The position numbers and the translations under genes are program-made. From the NCBI GenBank assembly GCA_049583715.1, contig JBAUWJ010000135.1:1-64000 (forward strand): 64,000 bases of DNA. The letters are read 5' to 3'. Every line of letters starts with the position of its first letter. Position 1 is the stretch's first letter. The DNA comes from JAANXG01 sp049583715 (lineage in GTDB: Bacteria; Pseudomonadota; Gammaproteobacteria; Arenicellales; JAANXG01). Positions 43,827-52,703 of this stretch are shown here, one piece after another. A model generated the notes under the pieces. It worked only from the letters and a program-made list of their open reading frames with translations. It made no database searches and had not been told where the DNA came from.

Positions 43827-44365
43827 CAACTTCCCGGTTCAGCGAGCTCGGCGAGGCGGAAGCCGGCGATCTTGTGGATCTCGGCGATCGCCCGGTGGAA
43901 TTCCGTCTCGGGGTCGTTGTCGACACGCTCCTCGAACGCCGACAGGATGGCCGCGCGGTTGCCGCCCTTGACCGCCATCACGAAGGGAAACCCGAAGCGA
44001 TCCCGGTAGGCCTGGTTGAGGCTCTGAAACCGCCGGTACTCCTCCTCGCTGCACTGATCTATGCCGGCGCCGGCCTGTTCCCGGCTGGAGGCTGCAGTGA
44101 GACCGCCGGAGACAGCCGCGCGGCCCGCAAGATCCGGGTGGGCGCGGATCAGGGCGAGCCTGGTATCCCGGTCCGCCGCGTCCACGGTGGCGGCCAGCTC
44201 CGCCGCCAGGCTCTCGACGCTGTCGGGCCGGCCTTGCGCGCCCCGTCGCCAGGTGTCCCGCGCGACCCAGGAAGAGTGCTCGTAAATGCCGCCGAACACC
44301 TCGATGAACTCATCCTCGCTCATGCGGCTGGGCGGACGCGGAACGGACCGTGGATCGAAACGCAT
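43826..44365 (-). CDS. uraD: 2-oxo-4-hydroxy-4-carboxy-5-ureidoimidazoline decarboxylase
   Basis: OHCU decarboxylase (179 residues) makes S-allantoin from the hydrolysed urate oxidation product. Helical-bundle family motifs: FIEVFGGIYEHSSWVAR with the catalytic His, LALIRAHPDLAGRAAV with the substrate-binding HPDLA segment, QAYRDRFGFPFVMAVKGG and ERVDNDPETEFHRAIAEIHKIAGFRL. All expected residues are present. The start at 44365 (MRFDPRSVP) is chosen from family length. It lies between puuE (11-bp gap) and allantoicase (1-base overlap) and works right after the uraH product. Confidence 0.95.
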   Translation of the reverse strand: MRFDPRSVPRPPSRMSEDEFIEVFGGIYEHSSWVARDTWRRGAQGRPDSVESLAAELAATVDAADRDTRLALIRAHPDLAGRAAVSGGLTAASSREQAGAGIDQCSEEEYRRFQSLNQAYRDRFGFPFVMAVKGGNRAAILSAFEERVDNDPETEFHRAIAEIHKIAGFRLAELAEPGS

Positions 44366-44376
44366 GCCGGCACCCC

Positions 44377-45291
44377 TCAGGAACCCTTGAAGGGATGCTG
44401 CTTGCGCCAGTGCTCGGCGATGTCTATCCGGCGGCACAGCCAGATATCCTCATAGTCCGTCACGTAGTCCAGAAAGCGCCCCAGCGCCGCGGCCCGCCCC
44501 GGCCGGCCCGCCAGCCGGCAGTGCAGGCCGACGGACATCATCTTCGGCGCCACCTCTGCCTCTTCGTACAACACGTCGAAGCTGTCCTTGAGATAGGTGA
44601 AGAACTGGTCGCCGGAGTTGAAGCCCTGGCTGGTGGCGAAGCGCATATCGTTCGCGTCCAGAGTGTAGGGAACCATGAGCTGGGGATTCATGTGAGTGTC
44701 GTCCCAATAGGGCAGATCGTCCGCATAGCTGTCCGCGTTGTAGATGAAGCCACCCTCCTCGGCAACCAGGCGGTGCGTATTCGGGCTGCAGCGCCCCAGG
44801 TACCAGCCTCTGGGCCTCTCGCCGGTCAGCCGGGTGTGAATCTCGATGGCCTGGTGCAGATGGTCCCATTCGACGGACTCCGGGACCCCCTGGTAGTCGA
44901 TCCAGCGGTAACCGTGCGTCGCCACCTCCCAGCCCGCGTCGAGCATCGCGCGCACCACATTCGGGTTGCGCTCCATGGCCATGGCCACGGCGAAGGCCGT
45001 GACCGGTATCCGGCGCTGAGTGAACATCCGGTGCAGGCGCCAGAAACCGGCGCGCGCGCCGTACTCGTAGATGGACTCCATGTTCATGTGACGGGCACCG
45101 CGAATCGGCGCGGCGCCGATGATTTCCGACAGGAAGGCTTCCGACGCGCCGTCACCGTGCAGCACGCAGTTCTCGCCGCCTTCCTCGTAGTTGATCACGA
45201 ATTGAAGGGCGAGGCGCGCCTTCCTCGGCCACGCCGGATGGGGAGGATTGGCGCCGTAGCCGATCAGGTCTCTTGCGTATCGCCGTGTCAT
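44377..45291 (-). CDS. puuE: Allantoinase, polysaccharide-deacetylase type (PuuE)
   Basis: A metal-independent-type allantoinase of 304 residues in the NodB/polysaccharide deacetylase fold, which opens allantoin to allantoate. The start matches the family: MTRRYARDLIGYGANPPHPAWP. Then come LQFVINYEEGGENCVLHGDGASE, FWRLHRMFTQRRIPVTAFAVAMAMERNP, WEVATHGYRWIDYQ, RPRGWYLGRCSPNTHRLVAEEGGF and NDMRF with GFNSGDQF. It is not the AllB/dihydropyrimidinase type. An upstream ATG at 45315 is possible. It lies 61 bp after puuD and 11 bp before uraD. Confidence 0.95.
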   Translation of the reverse strand: MTRRYARDLIGYGANPPHPAWPRKARLALQFVINYEEGGENCVLHGDGASEAFLSEIIGAAPIRGARHMNMESIYEYGARAGFWRLHRMFTQRRIPVTAFAVAMAMERNPNVVRAMLDAGWEVATHGYRWIDYQGVPESVEWDHLHQAIEIHTRLTGERPRGWYLGRCSPNTHRLVAEEGGFIYNADSYADDLPYWDDTHMNPQLMVPYTLDANDMRFATSQGFNSGDQFFTYLKDSFDVLYEEAEVAPKMMSVGLHCRLAGRPGRAAALGRFLDYVTDYEDIWLCRRIDIAEHWRKQHPFKGS

Positions 45292-45352
45292 GACTGCTCG
45301 GTTTTCACTTTGCATTCCCGGGCGGTACCCGGACCGGCGAGCCTCCCTGGCT

Positions 45353-46567
45353 TCACTCGCCTGACCCTGACGAGGCCTTCGCGTCGTTCTGGTACCAGCC
45401 ACCGAGAATTCTACGCTCCTCGTCCGTCATCCCCGTCAAGTTCCCGAGCGGCATCACCTTGTCGGCGACGGCCTGCTGGTAGATGCGGTCCTTGTTGGCC
45501 AGTATCTCCTGCCGGTCATCCAGCATCAGGCCCTTGGGGGCGGACGCGAATCCGGGCTGCACGGGAGACTTGGAATGGCAGGGCCGGCAGCGCCGGGCGA
45601 TGATCGACTCGACCCGGGAAAAACCGGCCGCCGCCCCGGTGCTCCCGCCCGGCGAAGAGGATGAGGGGGCGATCGCCGCCGCGAGCGCAATCACGATGAG
45701 GGCGGCGACGATCAACGGCACCGGCGACGCCCCGCCCTTGTGGCGTGCGACGAAGTAGACGCGGACCAGCGCGCCGGCGAGCGACAGCGCGATCAGGATC
45801 AGCCAGTTGTACTGATGCGAGTACGTCATCGCATAGTGATTGCTGATCATGACGAACAACACCGGCAGCGTGAAATAAGTGTTGTGGACCGAGCGCTGCT
45901 TGCCTTTGATACCGTAGGCCGGGTCGGGTTTGCGCCCCTCCTTCGCGGCAGCCACCAGCTCCTTCTGGCCGGGGATGATGACATGGGCGACGTTCGCCAC
46001 CATGATGGTGCCGAGCATGGCGCCGTAGTGGATGAAGGCGCCGCGACCGCTGAACAGGTGGCACAGCACGAAGGCCATGACCGATGCGAATATGAAAATG
46101 CAGGCCGCCAGCAGCTTCTCGTTGTTGCCGATGGGCGAGCGGCAGAGCAGGTCGTAGACCACCCAGCCGACGACCAGCGTGCCGATGCCGATCCCGATCG
46201 CCTCGGGCCTCGTCAGGTTGGCGACCCTGGGATCGATGAGGTAGACGTTGGCGCCGTACCAGTAGATCAAGGCCAGCAGGAATGCCCCCGACAGCCACGT
46301 GGTGTACGCCTCCCACTTGAACCAGTGCAGGGTGCCGGGCATCTCGGGGGGCGTAAGGGCGTATTTCTGCGCGTGGTAGAAGCCGCCGCCGTGCACAGAC
46401 CAGACTTCGCCGGCCACGCCCTTGTCGTTGTCGGCGGCTTCCTTCGGCGCCAGCAGGTGGTCATCCAGCCACACGAAGTAGAAGGAAGCCCCGATCCAGG
46501 CCACGCCGGCGACGAAGTGCAGCCAGCGACCGAGGAGGCTCAGCCAGTCGAGGATATAGGCTTCCAT
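45353..46567 (-). CDS. puuD: Membrane-bound urate oxidase with C-terminal cytochrome c domain (PuuD)
   Basis: A 404-residue protein that oxidises urate to 5-hydroxyisourate. The N-terminal part (about 1-300) is the urate hydroxylase domain with eight hydrophobic helices (MEAYILDWLSLLGRWLHFVAGVAWIG first). Its periplasmic loop has EVWSVHGGGFYHAQKY and the conserved HWFKWEAYTTW. The C-terminal domain (about 315-395) is a c-type cytochrome with CRPCH and an axial-ligand Met in KVMPLGNLTGM. Electrons should go to the respiratory chain, so no hydrogen peroxide is made, unlike soluble uricase. There is no soluble uricase in the window. The gene begins the second half of the purine island. Confidence 0.95.
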   Translation of the reverse strand: MEAYILDWLSLLGRWLHFVAGVAWIGASFYFVWLDDHLLAPKEAADNDKGVAGEVWSVHGGGFYHAQKYALTPPEMPGTLHWFKWEAYTTWLSGAFLLALIYWYGANVYLIDPRVANLTRPEAIGIGIGTLVVGWVVYDLLCRSPIGNNEKLLAACIFIFASVMAFVLCHLFSGRGAFIHYGAMLGTIMVANVAHVIIPGQKELVAAAKEGRKPDPAYGIKGKQRSVHNTYFTLPVLFVMISNHYAMTYSHQYNWLILIALSLAGALVRVYFVARHKGGASPVPLIVAALIVIALAAAIAPSSSSPGGSTGAAAGFSRVESIIARRCRPCHSKSPVQPGFASAPKGLMLDDRQEILANKDRIYQQAVADKVMPLGNLTGMTDEERRILGGWYQNDAKASSGSGE

Positions 46568-46817
46568 GAAATTCTTAGATCAATTGCAGGCAGAGGATGT
46601 GGGCCGGCCTTTCAGGCCGGCCCTGTTGTCACCAGTCGGAGTGAATTCCGACCCACGGGGTGTGCATCTGTGAACCCAGGTTCCGGATGGGTCAGAACTC
46701 ATTCTGACTCAGGGCAATTGTCGGAATGAATTCCGATCCACTGGGATGGGATTGTGGGTCAGAATTCATTCTGACTGACAACTGTCGGAATAAATTCCGA
46801 CCCACTGGGATCCGGTC
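46568..46817. repeat. Cluster of four GTGGGTCGGAATTYATTCCGAC palindromes
   Basis: This 250-bp gap contains palindromic copies at about 46633-46656, 46686-46740 (an inverted pair, one with the tcagaactcattctgac variant) and 46755-46806 (another pair). Some arms carry co-varying changes (cag/ctg instead of cgg/ccg), which supports a folded structure. It lies between puuD and the binding protein gene, both on the minus strand. The hairpin ggccggcctttcaggccggcc precedes them. Confidence 0.8.
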
Positions 46818-47906
46818 CTACTTCGGCAGCTTGCCCACCACGCCTTCGACGTACCAGTCGAGCTTCTGGAGCTGCTCGTCGCTCAGCATCTGGCCTTCCG
46901 GCACCCGCACCTTGCCGTCCTGGTCCTTGATGGGACCCTGGAAGGGGTGGAACTTGCCGTCGATGATGGCCTGCTTCCTGGCCTCGACCTCTTTGGCGAC
47001 CGACTCCGGCACCGCGGAGTTCAACGGCGCGATGTTCACCATGCCGTCCTTCAGCCCACCCCACACGCTCTCGGGCTTCCAGGTGCCGTTCAGCACTTCC
47101 TTGGCGATCTTGATGTAGAACTTACCCCAGTGATGGGTGGCCGCCGTCAACTCGGTCTTGGGGCCGTACTTGGACATGTCCGAGTGGTAGGCCACCGACC
47201 AGACGCCCTTCTCCTCCGCCGCCTGCACTACCGCCGTGGAGTCGGTGTGATGGGTCAGTACGTCGGCGCCCTGGGAGACCAGCACGCCGGCGGCCTCGCG
47301 CTCGCGGCCCGGATCGAACCAGGAGTTGGTCCAGATCACCTTCACCTGGGCCTTCGGATTCACGCTGCGCATGCCGAGGGTAAAGGCGTCGATGCCCCGC
47401 AGCACCTCGGGGATCGGATACGCGGCGACGTAGCCGGCAATGTTCGTCTTGGTCATACGCCCCGCCACGACGCCCGTGAGATAGCGGGCCTGGTAGAAGC
47501 GTGCGGAGTAGATCCCGACGTTCTTGGCCATCTTGTATCCGGTGGCGTGCTCGAACACCACGTTCGGAAACTGCTTGGCCACCTTGATGGTGGGATTCAT
47601 GTAGCCGAAGGACGTCGTAAAGATGAGGCCGTAGCCGTCCGAGGCGAACTGCCGAATGACACGCTCCGCCTCGCCGCCTTCCGGCACGTTCTCCACGTAC
47701 TTGGTCTGCACCTTGCCGTCCAGCGCTTTCTGCAGCTCCTGGCGTCCTACCTCATGCTGGTGGGTCCACCCGGCGTCGCTCACCGGGCTCACGTAGAGGA
47801 AGCCGATCTTCAGCGGACCGGCCGCCACGGCGGGAAGGCTCGCTGCCAGCCCCAGGACGGTCGCGGCCAGCAGCGACGTGATTTTGCGAATACTGGATTT
47901 ACTCAT
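46818..47906 (-). CDS. BMP-family ABC transporter substrate-binding protein
   Basis: A 362-residue periplasmic binding protein of the basic membrane protein (PnrA/Med/YufN) family, with an N-terminal Sec signal (residues 1-29, ending AVAAG). Family motifs: IGFLYVSPVSDAGWTHQHEVGRQEL, RQFASDGYGLIFTTSFGYM, ATGYKMAKNVGIYSARFYQARYLTGVVAG, HHTDSTAVVQAAEEKGVWSVAY. BMP proteins bind nucleosides or purine bases. Its operon holds the purine breakdown genes, so xanthine, urate, allantoin or a nucleoside is the likely ligand. It is encoded with two permeases and an ATPase upstream on the same strand. Confidence 0.9.
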   Translation of the reverse strand: MSKSSIRKITSLLAATVLGLAASLPAVAAGPLKIGFLYVSPVSDAGWTHQHEVGRQELQKALDGKVQTKYVENVPEGGEAERVIRQFASDGYGLIFTTSFGYMNPTIKVAKQFPNVVFEHATGYKMAKNVGIYSARFYQARYLTGVVAGRMTKTNIAGYVAAYPIPEVLRGIDAFTLGMRSVNPKAQVKVIWTNSWFDPGREREAAGVLVSQGADVLTHHTDSTAVVQAAEEKGVWSVAYHSDMSKYGPKTELTAATHHWGKFYIKIAKEVLNGTWKPESVWGGLKDGMVNIAPLNSAVPESVAKEVEARKQAIIDGKFHPFQGPIKDQDGKVRVPEGQMLSDEQLQKLDWYVEGVVGKLPK

Positions 47907-47921
47907 GGTTCTCTCCGTTCG

Positions 47922-48845
47922 TTAGACGTCAGGATGATAAGGCTTGCCCAGAGAGGCAGGCGCATTCAGGCGAATCGTGTTGATATCTCTCGAGATCAGC
48001 ACCAGCACCAGGATGGTAGCGAGGTACGGCAGCGTCGACAGGAGCTGGGACGGAATATCCACGCCGAAGCCCTGCACGTTGAACTGTATGATGGTAACGC
48101 CGCCGAAAAGGTAGGCGCCAACCATCACGCGCAGCGGCCGCCAGGTCGAGAATACGACCAGCGCGAGTGCGATCCAGCCGCGCCCGGCAGTCATCTCCTC
48201 CACCCACAGCGGCGTGTGCACCAGCGACAGATATCCCCCGCCGAGTCCCGCCATGGCGCCCCCGAACAGCACGGCGAGATAGCGAATGCCGACGACGTGA
48301 TGGCCGAGTGACACGGCGGACTCCGGGGACTCCCCCACGGCTCGGATCACCAGCCCGCCCTTGGTGTGGAACAGAAACCAGGATATCGCCGCGAAGGCGA
48401 CGAACGACAGGTAGATCAGTGGATCGAACGAGAACAGCAGTCGTCCGATGATCGGAAGATCACTCAAGCCGGGGACATGGATCGCCGGAATCCCCGGCAA
48501 CGTGGCGCTGGTGTAGGCGAGGCCGATGTAGGCGCTGGTACCGACGCCGAAGATGGTCAGCGCCAGCCCTGCGGCGACCTGGTTGGCCTGGAAAGTGAGC
48601 GTCAGCACGCCGAACAGGAAGGCCATCCCGGCGCCGGCCAGCATCGAGACGACGATGCCGAGCCATATGCTGCCGGAATCGTGCGCCACCGCGAAGCCGC
48701 ACACCGCGCCCATCAGCATCATCCCTTCGACACCCAGGTTCAACACGCCGGATTTCTCCGTGACGAGCTCTCCGAGCGCCGCGAACACCAGGGGCGTGCC
48801 GGCGGCGACGGTCGCGACGATGATACCGATGATCGTGTCGGTCAT
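47922..48845 (-). CDS. BMP-type ABC transporter permease (YufQ/NupQ-like)
   Basis: A 307-residue inner-membrane permease of the branched-chain-amino-acid/ribose-type family used in nucleoside importers. About nine helices are evident. The typical ELVTEKSGVLNLGVEGMMLMGAVCGF segment follows helix 1, and GESPESAVSLGHHVVGIRYLAVLFGGAMAGLGGGYLSL contains the ATPase contact region. The start at 48845 overlaps the preceding permease gene by 4 bases. It pairs with that permease to form a heterodimer channel. The binding protein gene follows 15 bp later. Confidence 0.92.
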   Translation of the reverse strand: MTDTIIGIIVATVAAGTPLVFAALGELVTEKSGVLNLGVEGMMLMGAVCGFAVAHDSGSIWLGIVVSMLAGAGMAFLFGVLTLTFQANQVAAGLALTIFGVGTSAYIGLAYTSATLPGIPAIHVPGLSDLPIIGRLLFSFDPLIYLSFVAFAAISWFLFHTKGGLVIRAVGESPESAVSLGHHVVGIRYLAVLFGGAMAGLGGGYLSLVHTPLWVEEMTAGRGWIALALVVFSTWRPLRVMVGAYLFGGVTIIQFNVQGFGVDIPSQLLSTLPYLATILVLVLISRDINTIRLNAPASLGKPYHPDV

Positions 48846-49930
48846 GAGCCGGTCTCCGCCGCCCGCGCGCCGGGCGCATCCCATCGGATGCGGAAGTTGA
48901 TGAACAGGTCCGCCGCCAGCAGATAGAACAGCAGCATGCCCTGGAACACGCCGGTCACGGCCGAGGGCAGGCCGAGATGCATCTGGGCCGACTCGCCGCC
49001 GAGATAAAGCAGCGACATCAGCAGCCCCGCCAGCAGCACGCCCACCGGATGCAGGCGGCCCACGAAAGCCACGATGATCGCGGCGTAGCCATAACCCGGC
49101 GAGACCGAGGGCACGAGCTGGCCGATGGGGCCGGCCACCTCCATCAATCCCGCGACGCCGGCGCAGGCGCCGCCCGTCAACAGGCCCACCCAGATCATGC
49201 GCTTGCGCTTGAAGCCGGCGTACAGCGCCGCGGCGTCCGCCATGCCCGCGACCTGCATCTGGTAGCCGAGAAAGCTCTTGCGCACGAAGACCCAGGCCAG
49301 CGCGACCGCCGCCAGCGCGACGAAGACGCCGATGTGCAGGCGCGTGCCCTGCAGCACGATGGGCAGCGTCGCCGAAGCGGAGAACATCCTCGACTCGGGA
49401 AAGTTGAAGCCCTGCGGATCGCGCAGGGGCTCGTGCACCAGGTAATTCAATATCAGGATGGCGACATAGTTGAGCATCAGGCTCACGAGGATCTCGCTGG
49501 TATTGAAGCGGGTGCGCAGGAGCGCCGGGATCGCCGCCCAGAACATGCCGCCGATCGCGCCCATCACGAACATCAGCGGCAGGATGTACACGCCCTGCTG
49601 GTCGTAGAAGTACAAGGCGACGCAGCCGCCGAAGATCGCCCCCATCGCAAGCTGGCCTTCGGCGCCGATGTTCCAGACGTTGGAGCGAAAACCCACGGAC
49701 AGCCCCACGCCGATGAGCACTAGGGGGATCGCCTTGACGCCCAGCTCGCCCAGCCCATAGCGGTTGTCGATGGGCGCGATGAAGAAGGCGTGGAAGGTGG
49801 CGAGCGGGTTGAGAGACATGAAGGCGGAGAACAGCAAGCCGGTCACCAGCATCAGCGCCACCGCGACGAGCGGGGACAGGTACTTCATCCGGGTCGAGGG
49901 CTCCGGGCGGGCTTCGATCTTAACCCACAT
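48842..49930 (-). CDS. BMP-type ABC transporter permease (YufP/NupP-like)
   Basis: A permease of 362 residues with about ten helices. Characteristic segments are IPLVLIGVGLSVGFRSNVWNIGAEGQLAMGAIFGG, RTRFNTSEILVSLMLNYVA, KSFLGYQMQVAGMADAAALYAGFKRKRMIW (ATPase contact) and SPGYGYAAIIVAFVGRLHPVGVLLAGLLM. This is the longer of the two permeases usual in nucleoside/purine ABC systems. It overlaps the ATPase gene by 11 bases and the second permease by 4, so the order ATPase-permease-permease-binding protein is one operon. Confidence 0.92.
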   Translation of the reverse strand: MWVKIEARPEPSTRMKYLSPLVAVALMLVTGLLFSAFMSLNPLATFHAFFIAPIDNRYGLGELGVKAIPLVLIGVGLSVGFRSNVWNIGAEGQLAMGAIFGGCVALYFYDQQGVYILPLMFVMGAIGGMFWAAIPALLRTRFNTSEILVSLMLNYVAILILNYLVHEPLRDPQGFNFPESRMFSASATLPIVLQGTRLHIGVFVALAAVALAWVFVRKSFLGYQMQVAGMADAAALYAGFKRKRMIWVGLLTGGACAGVAGLMEVAGPIGQLVPSVSPGYGYAAIIVAFVGRLHPVGVLLAGLLMSLLYLGGESAQMHLGLPSAVTGVFQGMLLFYLLAADLFINFRIRWDAPGARAAETGS

Positions 49931-51494
49931 TCGCAGTCTCCCGGTTCGTCCCGCCCGATGCTTCGGAGTCCGGAAACATCCCGCTCATCCACAAGCCGAT
50001 CTCCTCCATGTTGGTCTCGGAGGTCTTACGCGCCGGCGACATGCGGCCCTGGGCGATGACGACGATGCAGTCGCAGATCTCGAAAAGCTCGTCCAGCTCC
50101 TCCGAGACCACCAGCACCGCCGCGCCCTTGTTGCGCAGGTCGATCAGCGACTGGCGGATGGCCGCCGCCGCGCCCACATCCACGCCCCAGGTGGGCTGCG
50201 CCGCCACCAGTATCTCCGGCTTCTGGCTGACCTCGCGGCCGACGATGAACTTCTGCAGGTTGCCGCCGGACAGGCTCTTCGCCGCGGCCTGGGTGCCGGC
50301 ACAGCGCACGTCGAAGTCGCGCACGCACTGCTCGGCGAACTCGTGCACCCGGGCGCGGTTGATCAGACCCATGCTCACCATGCCCTGCCGGTGCGCCGTG
50401 AGCAGCGCGTTGTCGTCCAGCGACATCGGCGGCACGGCACCGCGCCCGAGGCGCTCCTCGGGCACGAAGGTCAGCCCCAGCCCGCGGCGCGCATAGGCGT
50501 CGAGATGGGCAACCGGCTTGCCGTCTATGCGCACCGTCGATGCGCGAGAAGCAGAGAGCGGAGCTTCTCCGCTGATGATCGCCATCAGCTCCTGCTGGCC
50601 GTTGCCCGAGATGCCCGCGATGCCGACGATCTCGCCGCCGTGGACTGTGAAGGAGATATTCTTCAGGTCGGTGCCGAAGGGGTCCTCGGACTTCGTCGAG
50701 AGCCCGTCCACCACCAGGCGGTCGGCGCCGCCGCTTTCCGGCTCGCCGTGCTCGCAGACCGGGAGCTCTCGGCCGATCATCATCCGGGCGAGGCCCGCGG
50801 TGCCCTCTTTTTTGGGATCGACCACGCCGGTTACCTTTCCGAGGCGCATCACCGTCGCGGTATGACACAGGTCGAGGATCTCCTCCAGCTTGTGGCTGAT
50901 GTAGAGGATGCTGCAGCCTTCGCTGGCCAGGCGTCTCAGGGTTTCGAACAGCCGGACCACCGCCTGCGGCGTCAGCACCGAGGTGGGCTCATCCATGATC
51001 AGGAGCTTCGGCTCCTGCAGCAGGCAGCGGATGATCTCGACGCGCTGACGCTCTCCGACTGAAAGGCTGTGCACGAGACGGCGCGGGTCCAGCGGCAGGC
51101 CGTAGCGCTCGGAGACCGACTTGATGCGCTCCGACAGCTCGTCCAGGCGATAAGGCCCCTCCATGCCGAGAGCAATGTTCTGCGCCACCGTCAATGTCTC
51201 GAACAGCGAGAAATGCTGGAACACCATGCCGATGCCGAGCTTGCGCGCGTCCGAGGGCCGGTGGATCTGCGCCGGCCTGCCTTCCCACAGGATCTCCCCG
51301 GCGTCCGGGCGGGTGACGCCGTAGATGATCTTCATGAGAGTGCTCTTGCCGGCACCGTTCTCGCCGACCACGGCATGGATGTCGCCCGGGTAGACCGTCA
51401 GGTCAACGCCGTCGTTGGCGACGACCGCCGGATACACCTTGCGTATACCCCGCAGCTCGAGCCGCGGGGTGGACGATGAATCAGGTTCGCTCAT
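49920..51494 (-). CDS. BMP-type ABC transporter ATPase with two nucleotide-binding domains (YufO-like)
   Basis: A duplicated ABC ATPase of 524 residues. Domain 1 (about 12-245) is complete: GENGAGKST, VFQHFSLFETLTV, HSLSVGERQRVEIIRCL, LLIMDEPTSVLTPQAV and the switch His in ISHKLEE. Domain 2 (about 262-510) has a degenerate P-loop (GISGNGQQEL) but a good signature (KSLSGGNLQKFIVGRE) and the usual altered Walker B (AAQPTWGVDVG). This asymmetry is normal for RbsA/YufO-type proteins. It is the first gene of the importer operon on the minus strand and follows xdhC after 162 bp. Confidence 0.93.
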   Translation of the reverse strand: MSEPDSSSTPRLELRGIRKVYPAVVANDGVDLTVYPGDIHAVVGENGAGKSTLMKIIYGVTRPDAGEILWEGRPAQIHRPSDARKLGIGMVFQHFSLFETLTVAQNIALGMEGPYRLDELSERIKSVSERYGLPLDPRRLVHSLSVGERQRVEIIRCLLQEPKLLIMDEPTSVLTPQAVVRLFETLRRLASEGCSILYISHKLEEILDLCHTATVMRLGKVTGVVDPKKEGTAGLARMMIGRELPVCEHGEPESGGADRLVVDGLSTKSEDPFGTDLKNISFTVHGGEIVGIAGISGNGQQELMAIISGEAPLSASRASTVRIDGKPVAHLDAYARRGLGLTFVPEERLGRGAVPPMSLDDNALLTAHRQGMVSMGLINRARVHEFAEQCVRDFDVRCAGTQAAAKSLSGGNLQKFIVGREVSQKPEILVAAQPTWGVDVGAAAAIRQSLIDLRNKGAAVLVVSEELDELFEICDCIVVIAQGRMSPARKTSETNMEEIGLWMSGMFPDSEASGGTNRETANVG

Positions 51495-51530
51495 TGTTGT
51501 TGGTTATGATTCATTTGAAACAAGGTCGTC

Positions 51531-51554
51531 CCCTCTCCCGCTGGCGGGAGAGGG
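51531..51554. repeat. CCCTCTCCCG-family hairpin
   Basis: The arms ccctctcccgc and gcgggagaggg are exact complements around a two-base loop. It lies between xdhC and the ABC ATPase gene. A short complementary CCCTCAC/GTGAGGG-like context recalls 24037-24120. Confidence 0.65.
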
Positions 51555-51656
51555 ATAGGGCGAGGGCAATGGAATCCAGCCTCGGCACCACCCTTTTGGT
51601 ACCCACGCATGCTTGGAACCGGGAAGGGCGCAAACGCCACACCAGACCCTGCCCCC

Positions 51657-52703
51657 TCACCCCAACTCTCTCGACGCCGGTTCCCGCTCATCTTCCTTCC
51701 CTCTCTGCGCGGCCTCCCACGCTCTCAACACCTGCGCCGCCACCGCCACCGCGATCACCTCGGGCCGCTTGCCGCTGATGCCATCGATACCGATGGGACA
51801 GGTTAACCGATTCAGGGCGGCTTGCGTAATCCCTTTCGCGCGCCAGCGCTTCTCGAAGTTCATTCGTTTCGACTTCGAGCCGATGAGACCCAGGTAAGCG
51901 AAATCACCGCGTTCGAGGACGCGCTCGCAGACCGCGAGATCGATCGGGTGGCTGTGGGTCGTGACCAGATAGAACGCACCGGGCGCGCACTCGTCCACCA
52001 CTGATTCGGGGACGCGCACCGTCCTGGTGCGAACGTTCGCCGGCAGAGACTCCGGGAATCGATCCGCCAGGCTGTCGACCCAGGTGATCTCACAGGGCAA
52101 GGTAGCCAGCACGCCCACCAGTGCCGTACCGACATGACCGGCGCCAAAGAGCACGATGTTGAAGTCCACCGCAGGGACCGGATCGACGAACCAGCCCGCT
52201 TTGCGGTCAAACAGGGGCTTGGCCGACTGCCCCACCTGCTCCACCATGGCGCGGACGCGCCCGTCCAGCGACCCGGCGGCGGGCGTATCCGCCGGATCGA
52301 GCACATATTTCTCGTCACGACCGAGCCGCGTGGCCAGGACCATCGCCGTCTGCCCGCGCCGCGCCTCCATCAGCTCGCCCAGCCAGGCCCGGGGCCCGCC
52401 GGGAATGCGTTCGAGCAGCAGCGTCACGACGCCCCCGCAGCACTGGCCGAGCAGCGGGCTCAGCTTGTGGCTTTCCACGGTGTTCACGTAGTCGCCGCCC
52501 TCTTCCAGCAGCAGCCGGGCGCTCTCTATCCCGGCGTGCTCGACCTGGCCGCCGCCGATGGTGTCGTGGACCGCTTTCTCCGATACCACCATCTTCGCGC
52601 CCGGCTCGCGCGGCGTGGAGCCGCGGGTCTGAACCACGGTCACCAGCACCGCGGGCTCGCCCCGACGGTTCAGCTCATGCAAGGCCGTGAGCCAGTCGCT
52701 CAT
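51657..52703 (-). CDS. xdhC: Xanthine dehydrogenase accessory protein XdhC
   Basis: A molybdenum cofactor-inserting chaperone of 348 residues. The N-terminal XdhC/CoxI domain carries VTVVQTRGSTPREPGAKMVV, TIGGGQVEHAGIESARLLL and LGQCCGGVVTLLLERI with the conserved Cys pair. The C-terminal Rossmann domain has VLFGAGHVGTALVGVLATLP and the LVTTHSHPIDLAVCERVLERGDFAYLGLIGSKSKR stretch. The family binds and sulfurates Moco before insertion into XdhB. Its start overlaps the xdhB stop by 4 bases. The C-terminal tail is short and charged (KEDEREPASRELG). Confidence 0.95.
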   Translation of the reverse strand: MSDWLTALHELNRRGEPAVLVTVVQTRGSTPREPGAKMVVSEKAVHDTIGGGQVEHAGIESARLLLEEGGDYVNTVESHKLSPLLGQCCGGVVTLLLERIPGGPRAWLGELMEARRGQTAMVLATRLGRDEKYVLDPADTPAAGSLDGRVRAMVEQVGQSAKPLFDRKAGWFVDPVPAVDFNIVLFGAGHVGTALVGVLATLPCEITWVDSLADRFPESLPANVRTRTVRVPESVVDECAPGAFYLVTTHSHPIDLAVCERVLERGDFAYLGLIGSKSKRMNFEKRWRAKGITQAALNRLTCPIGIDGISGKRPEVIAVAVAAQVLRAWEAAQRGKEDEREPASRELG

